Source of the DNA: GCA-2730975 sp937893275
GTDB lineage: Bacteria > Verrucomicrobiota > Verrucomicrobiia > Opitutales > Seribacteraceae
Reading direction: 5' to 3'
Assembly: GCA_963968595.1 (NCBI GenBank)
Contig: CAXAHJ010000001.1
Span: 124,001-188,000 of the forward strand
DNA length: 64,000 bases
Positions 60,685-64,000 of this stretch are shown here, piece after piece. The first letter of the stretch is position 1. Each line of letters starts with the position of its first letter. The notes under the pieces are model-generated. The model was not told the origin of the DNA, did not search any database, and was given only the letters and a program-made list of their open reading frames with translations. Position numbers and translations under genes: made by a program.

Positions 60685-61842
60685 TCAATCCTCGCCTTCG
60701 AAGAAACGCTTTGCCTTGTCTATGATCCCCTCGTCCACATCCGCGTCCTTGTCGCCGCATGATTTAGCGAAATCGACTAACAATTCGCGCTGCTTTTTTG
60801 TAAGTTTTTTAGGGATATGAATAGTTATGCGCGCATAGAGGTCTCCAACCCGACTGGAACTTCGGAGATTAGGCATTCCCTTGTCGCGCAAACGAAAAGT
60901 GCGACCCGATTGAGTACCCGCAGGGATTTTTAAGGAAACCTTGCCGGTCAGCGTGGGTACGTCAATGGAACCCCCTAGGGTCGCCAAAGTATAGGGGAGG
61001 GCGAGTTCATGAAAAAGGTCATCTCCGTCCCGCTCGAAAAGCTCGTGATCCTTAACTTGCACGAAAACATAAAGATCCGCCGCCGGGCCTCCCATCAGGC
61101 CCGCATCGCCTCGACCACGAGAGCACAATCGCGTACCGTCATCAACGCCTTTAGGAATGCTAACCTTGACGGTCGCAGGTTCCCGCACGCGCCCCTCGCC
61201 ACCACAGGTTCCGCAGGGATTTTCGATCGTCACTCCCGATCCGCTGCATTTTGGACAAGTCCGCCGAATGCTTATGAAGCCTTGGTTGGAAGCAACCTGA
61301 CCAATACCTCCGCAAATCGGGCACATCACTTTACTAGAACCAGAAGCAGCGCCTGATCCGTCGCACGGGCCACAGGTTCCATAGCGCCTGTACTTGATCT
61401 CTCGATCAACACCTTCGGCAGCTTGCTTCAATGAAATTTCCACAGAGACCCGCAAGTCCGAGCCGCGGGCTCCTCCCGCTTCCTGACCCTGTGAACTTGA
61501 ACCACCGAAGAACTCTTCGAAAATACTGCCAAATCCGCTCCCGCCACCTCCGCCACCTCCGCCAAAAACATCGCGGAAAAGGTCAAATGGATCAACTGCG
61601 GCTCCTCCGCCACCTCCTCGAAATGCGTCTGGCCCAAATTGATCATACCTGCGACGCTTTTCCGGATCCTTAAGCACTTCGTATGCTTCCGAGATCTTTT
61701 TGAATTGTTCCTCGGCTTCTTTATCGCCGGGGTTTTTGTCAGGATGATATTTTACCGCAAGCTTTCGGTAGGCTTTCTTTAGTTCTTCCGGGGATGCGCC
61801 ACGAGGCACACCGAGTAATTCATAAAAGTCTTCTGATGCCAT
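60685..61842 (-). CDS. dnaJ: Chaperone DnaJ (type I Hsp40)
   Basis: Co-chaperone delivering substrates to DnaK and stimulating its ATPase. The product is 385 residues. The J domain has HPD at 33-35; a long Gly-rich/Phe-containing linker (about 75-130, with GGGGGGGGSGFG-type runs) follows. The zinc-finger domain has four CxxCxGxG-type units (CGPCDGSG, CPICGGIG, CPKCSGSG, CGTCGGEG), and then come the C-terminal substrate domains. It is 32 nt downstream of grpE. dnaK is not in the window. Confidence 0.97.
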   Translation of the reverse strand: MASEDFYELLGVPRGASPEELKKAYRKLAVKYHPDKNPGDKEAEEQFKKISEAYEVLKDPEKRRRYDQFGPDAFRGGGGGAAVDPFDLFRDVFGGGGGGGGSGFGSIFEEFFGGSSSQGQEAGGARGSDLRVSVEISLKQAAEGVDREIKYRRYGTCGPCDGSGAASGSSKVMCPICGGIGQVASNQGFISIRRTCPKCSGSGVTIENPCGTCGGEGRVREPATVKVSIPKGVDDGTRLCSRGRGDAGLMGGPAADLYVFVQVKDHELFERDGDDLFHELALPYTLATLGGSIDVPTLTGKVSLKIPAGTQSGRTFRLRDKGMPNLRSSSRVGDLYARITIHIPKKLTKKQRELLVDFAKSCGDKDADVDEGIIDKAKRFFEGED

Positions 61843-61874
61843 TGCCTTGTGATTAAGATTGAGGGCTAGCTATT

Positions 61875-62507
61875 TCAGTCTTCGGATTTCTCTTCTTCTC
61901 CAGTTGAGCCTTTGGAGATAACCACCGCCGCTGGCCTAAGCAAGCGGTCGCCCAACTTATATCCTATGCGAACGGTATAGATTACATGACCTTCCTCTAT
62001 GTCTTCGCTCACTTCGTGACTAACGGCTTCGTGAAGGCTTGTGTCAAAGGGCTGGCCCGTTGCATCGATCAAAGAGAGTCCATGCTCTCCAAGTATTGAT
62101 TCCATTTGAGTCATGACCATGGCAAACCCCTCCACCACACTTTTGGCCTCCTCACGATTCTGGGCATCCTGAAGACCTAGACGAAAAGCATCAACGGCGG
62201 GGAGGAGATCCCCAATTATATTTGCTCGAATGCGAGAGGCGATTTCCTCACGGTCTCGAACTGAGCGCTTTCGCAAGTTGTCCAACTCGGCAGCCGCGCG
62301 GAGGTACTTGTTTTGTAGCTCGTCGCGCTTGCCATAGGCTTCTTCGAGTTTACCCTGCATCCTGCCAGAGGCATCACCTTGACCAGATTCCTCTTCCAGA
62401 GATTCATCCACCTCGTCGGTGGCGTTAGCTTCATCCAAAATCTCTTCCGAAGGTTGAGATCCTGTTTCTTCTTCAGTTTTGTTACCTTGTTCCATCAAAT
62501 GTTGCAA
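61875..62507 (-). CDS. grpE: Nucleotide exchange factor GrpE
   Basis: Dimeric exchange factor for DnaK. The product is 210 residues. Residues 1-60 are very acidic and likely disordered, followed by a long coiled coil (YGKRDELQNKYLRAAAELDN) and the beta domain with FDTSLHEAVSHEVSEDIEEG and the typical VIYTVRIGYKLGDRLLRPAAV. It precedes dnaJ. No CIRCE-type inverted repeat was found upstream, so heat regulation, if any, uses another route. Confidence 0.95.
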   Translation of the reverse strand: MQHLMEQGNKTEEETGSQPSEEILDEANATDEVDESLEEESGQGDASGRMQGKLEEAYGKRDELQNKYLRAAAELDNLRKRSVRDREEIASRIRANIIGDLLPAVDAFRLGLQDAQNREEAKSVVEGFAMVMTQMESILGEHGLSLIDATGQPFDTSLHEAVSHEVSEDIEEGHVIYTVRIGYKLGDRLLRPAAVVISKGSTGEEEKSED

Positions 62508-62579
62508 TGAGTTAAACGGTATAAAAAACCTTGCCCTTCGCCACCGGTCAACGGGAAAGCAGAGAAGTTTGCCCCCAAC

Positions 62580-63533
62580 TTAGCGAATAAAACGATCCGT
62601 CACCAGAAATGTCGTCTTTTCCGAAGCTTGTCCTAAAAAATCCTCCGCAAAAGGTACAAGTCCGGTATCCCCTGCTTTCAAAAAACATCCCTCGCCATGA
62701 AGAGATCCGCTCAAAACATGCACCAATGCGACATCCCCGCCAGCGGAAGAAAGTTTTTTCTTCTGTCCATCCGCAATCTCGAATTTACAAATGCGGAAGT
62801 GGTCGCATTCTGAGATAACCTGTTCTGCTAATTCAGGATCAGAACGAAATGGTTCGGGCTCAAAATCGGCAAAGTTAATGCATCGCATAGACTCCTCGAC
62901 ATGCAGTTCTCTGGGTTCGCCATCCAACCCCACGCGCTCCCAATCGTATACTCGGTAAGTAGTATCTGAATTTTGCTGAACCTCCAAAATCAAATTACCT
63001 CCATCGATAGCGTGAATGCGGCCACTTTCCACAAGAAGGGAGTCTCCGGCAAACGATGGAAATCGGTGACATAAATCAGTGAGGCACCCTTCGTTCAACG
63101 CTTCCCAAAAAGACTCTTTGGAAACCCCGGATTTCAATCCGGCGATCAACCCTGCCCCGGAGGCGGCTTTCGCCACATACCAGTTCTCCGTTTTTGGTTC
63201 ACTTCCGAGTTCATGCGCGATGGCTGAAGGAGGATGAACCTGAAGACTTAGGCGTTCTGCGCAGTCCAACCATTTAACCAGAATCGGAAACGGTTTTGCG
63301 GAAGGCCAACTCGGACCAAGAAGCCAATCCGAATTACCTTCGATCAATTCGCGAAGCGTGCGATCCTTCAAGGGTCCTTCCGCCACGATCGATTGGCTCT
63401 CGGGTCTGTCCACAATTTCCCAAGTTTCGCCTATTCTTTTACCCTCGGGTAAATCCCGGCCAAATACTTTCGCAAGGCTACGACCTCCCCAAACACGAAC
63501 TAAGCAAATAGGTGTGAACTTAACAACCGACAT
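62580..63533 (-). CDS. manA: Mannose-6-phosphate isomerase, class I
   Basis: Zinc enzyme interconverting mannose 6-phosphate and fructose 6-phosphate for sugar-nucleotide and glycan synthesis. I start at ATG 63533 (MSVVKFTPICLVRVWGGRSL), giving 317 residues; an upstream TTG is in frame but less likely. The metal-site segment LSLQVHP and the later LLVESGRIHAIDGGNLILEV, with QNSDTTYRVYDW, are those of short bacterial PMIs. It ends 72 nt before grpE on the same strand and is divergent from ftsK. Confidence 0.93.
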   Translation of the reverse strand: MSVVKFTPICLVRVWGGRSLAKVFGRDLPEGKRIGETWEIVDRPESQSIVAEGPLKDRTLRELIEGNSDWLLGPSWPSAKPFPILVKWLDCAERLSLQVHPPSAIAHELGSEPKTENWYVAKAASGAGLIAGLKSGVSKESFWEALNEGCLTDLCHRFPSFAGDSLLVESGRIHAIDGGNLILEVQQNSDTTYRVYDWERVGLDGEPRELHVEESMRCINFADFEPEPFRSDPELAEQVISECDHFRICKFEIADGQKKKLSSAGGDVALVHVLSGSLHGEGCFLKAGDTGLVPFAEDFLGQASEKTTFLVTDRFIR

Positions 63534-63619
63534 TGCTAAAAGTATCTTCAAAGATTGCGTTGCAAGGCAACGAAATCCTCTTATGCCTAGTCATAGTTAA
63601 TAAAGGTAAGGGAAATCTA

Positions 63620-64000
63620 GTGGTGAAAAAAGGGATAGGTTCGGGGACTCCAAAAGCCTCTGTCGGAAAAATTACGCCTGTGCGACGACCATGGCTGGCG
63701 GCAGGTCTTGCTGTGGCTGCTCTTGTCTGTTTGGTAAGTCTGCTTGATTACGACGGGCAAGGACATGCAGACCCAAGTGTAGGGGAGCCCCATTTACTAG
63801 GTGGAGTCGGAGAATTTTTGTCGGACCAGATGCTGGCCAGCTTAGGGTTAGGAGCATGGCTTTTGCCTTGGGCTTTTGGCTGTGCCTCGTTTCTTACCTT
63901 CGCCGAAAGCACAAAGTCCATGAGGGTTCGAAAGCTTGCCACCATCGGTTTGGTCATCATCTCAATCGCGGCTTTAGCTAACCTGAGAGACGCCGGATTC
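63620..64000 (+). CDS. ftsK: FtsK/SpoIIIE-family DNA translocase (5' part only)
   Basis: Only the first 127 codons are in the window. I start at GTG 63620 (VVKKGIGSGTPKAS) because an AAGGG stretch ends 7 nt upstream; a second GTG follows directly. A basic lead precedes a membrane helix (about 25-42: PWLAAGLAVAALVCLVSLLD), then LLGGVGEFLSDQMLASLGLG - AWLLPWAFG, the signature of the FtsK N-terminal 4TM region. A further helix begins near 110. FtsK pumps DNA at the septum during chromosome segregation. The motor domain lies outside the window. Confidence 0.85.
   Translation, partial: MVKKGIGSGTPKASVGKITPVRRPWLAAGLAVAALVCLVSLLDYDGQGHADPSVGEPHLLGGVGEFLSDQMLASLGLGAWLLPWAFGCASFLTFAESTKSMRVRKLATIGLVIISIAALANLRDAGF

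Noticed and set aside
62508..62579. CIRCE operator upstream of grpE
   Set aside because: No TTAGCACTC / GAGTGCTAA inverted repeat is present.

Overview
The window is a contiguous piece of a bacterial chromosome of moderate GC content (mid to high 40s per cent by eye). It most resembles the PVC superphylum, probably Verrucomicrobiota (Opitutales / Puniceicoccales-like). Three things point there. The order tuf - tRNA-Trp - secE - nusG - rplK - rplA - rplJ - rplL - rpoB - rpoC is the chlamydia-like arrangement. The EF-Tu switch I sequence is the divergent form I remember from planctomycetes and relatives. Several conserved unknowns, such as a 91-residue coiled-coil protein behind comEC and a TPR-ExbB-ExbD operon, look like verrucomicrobial genes. 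The genus assignment is inference only.

Region 1 (1-18.8 kb, all minus strand) is the core translation/transcription block: tRNA-Thr, tuf, tRNA-Trp, secE, nusG, rplK, rplA, rplJ, rplL, rpoB, rpoC, rpsL, rpsG, fusA, rpsJ, rplC, rplD, rplW and the start of rplB (cut by the window edge). The rif, str and S10 clusters run together without interruption, and the tuf usually found after fusA is instead at the head. Several intergenic spacers contain inverted or direct repeats that could regulate or process the long transcript.

Region 2 (18.9-33.1 kb) holds a tightly overlapped four-gene minus-strand operon (TPR protein, ExbB, ExbD with a TTG start, and a TonB-position protein of unknown family). 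It is followed by tRNA-Gly, a HisN/inositol-phosphatase family enzyme, a DEDD exonuclease, gyrB-gyrA with a good promoter, and a MIF-like tautomerase upstream of an SLC13-type transporter.

Region 3 (33.2-48.5 kb) contains hemB, an acidic unknown, pyrD, a MORN-repeat membrane protein, a tRNA-Leu whose anticodon reads AAG, a large basic unknown, and then a seven-gene minus-strand run. That run is HAD phosphatase, nuclease-helicase, pyrR, pyrB, a dihydroorotase homologue that has lost most of its metal ligands (PyrX type), a CPBP membrane protease and tsaE. Divergent to it is prfA-prmC.

Region 4 (48.5-64 kb) contains a tail-specific protease, a rhomboid protease, rarA divergent from a comEC without its C-terminal nuclease-like domain, the coiled-coil protein, an AraC regulator with a C-terminal PAS-like domain, a small ribbon-helix-helix-like protein, and cysS. 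It ends with the minus-strand run manA-grpE-dnaJ-rfaE2-purN-prmA and the 5' end of an ftsK on the plus strand.

No insertion sequence, prophage, CRISPR array or obvious defence island was seen. The best leads are the PyrX-like protein, the tRNA-Leu(AAG), the hairpin abutting rplC, the nuclease-helicase fusion without an apparent Fe-S cluster, and the unknown protein in the TonB position.
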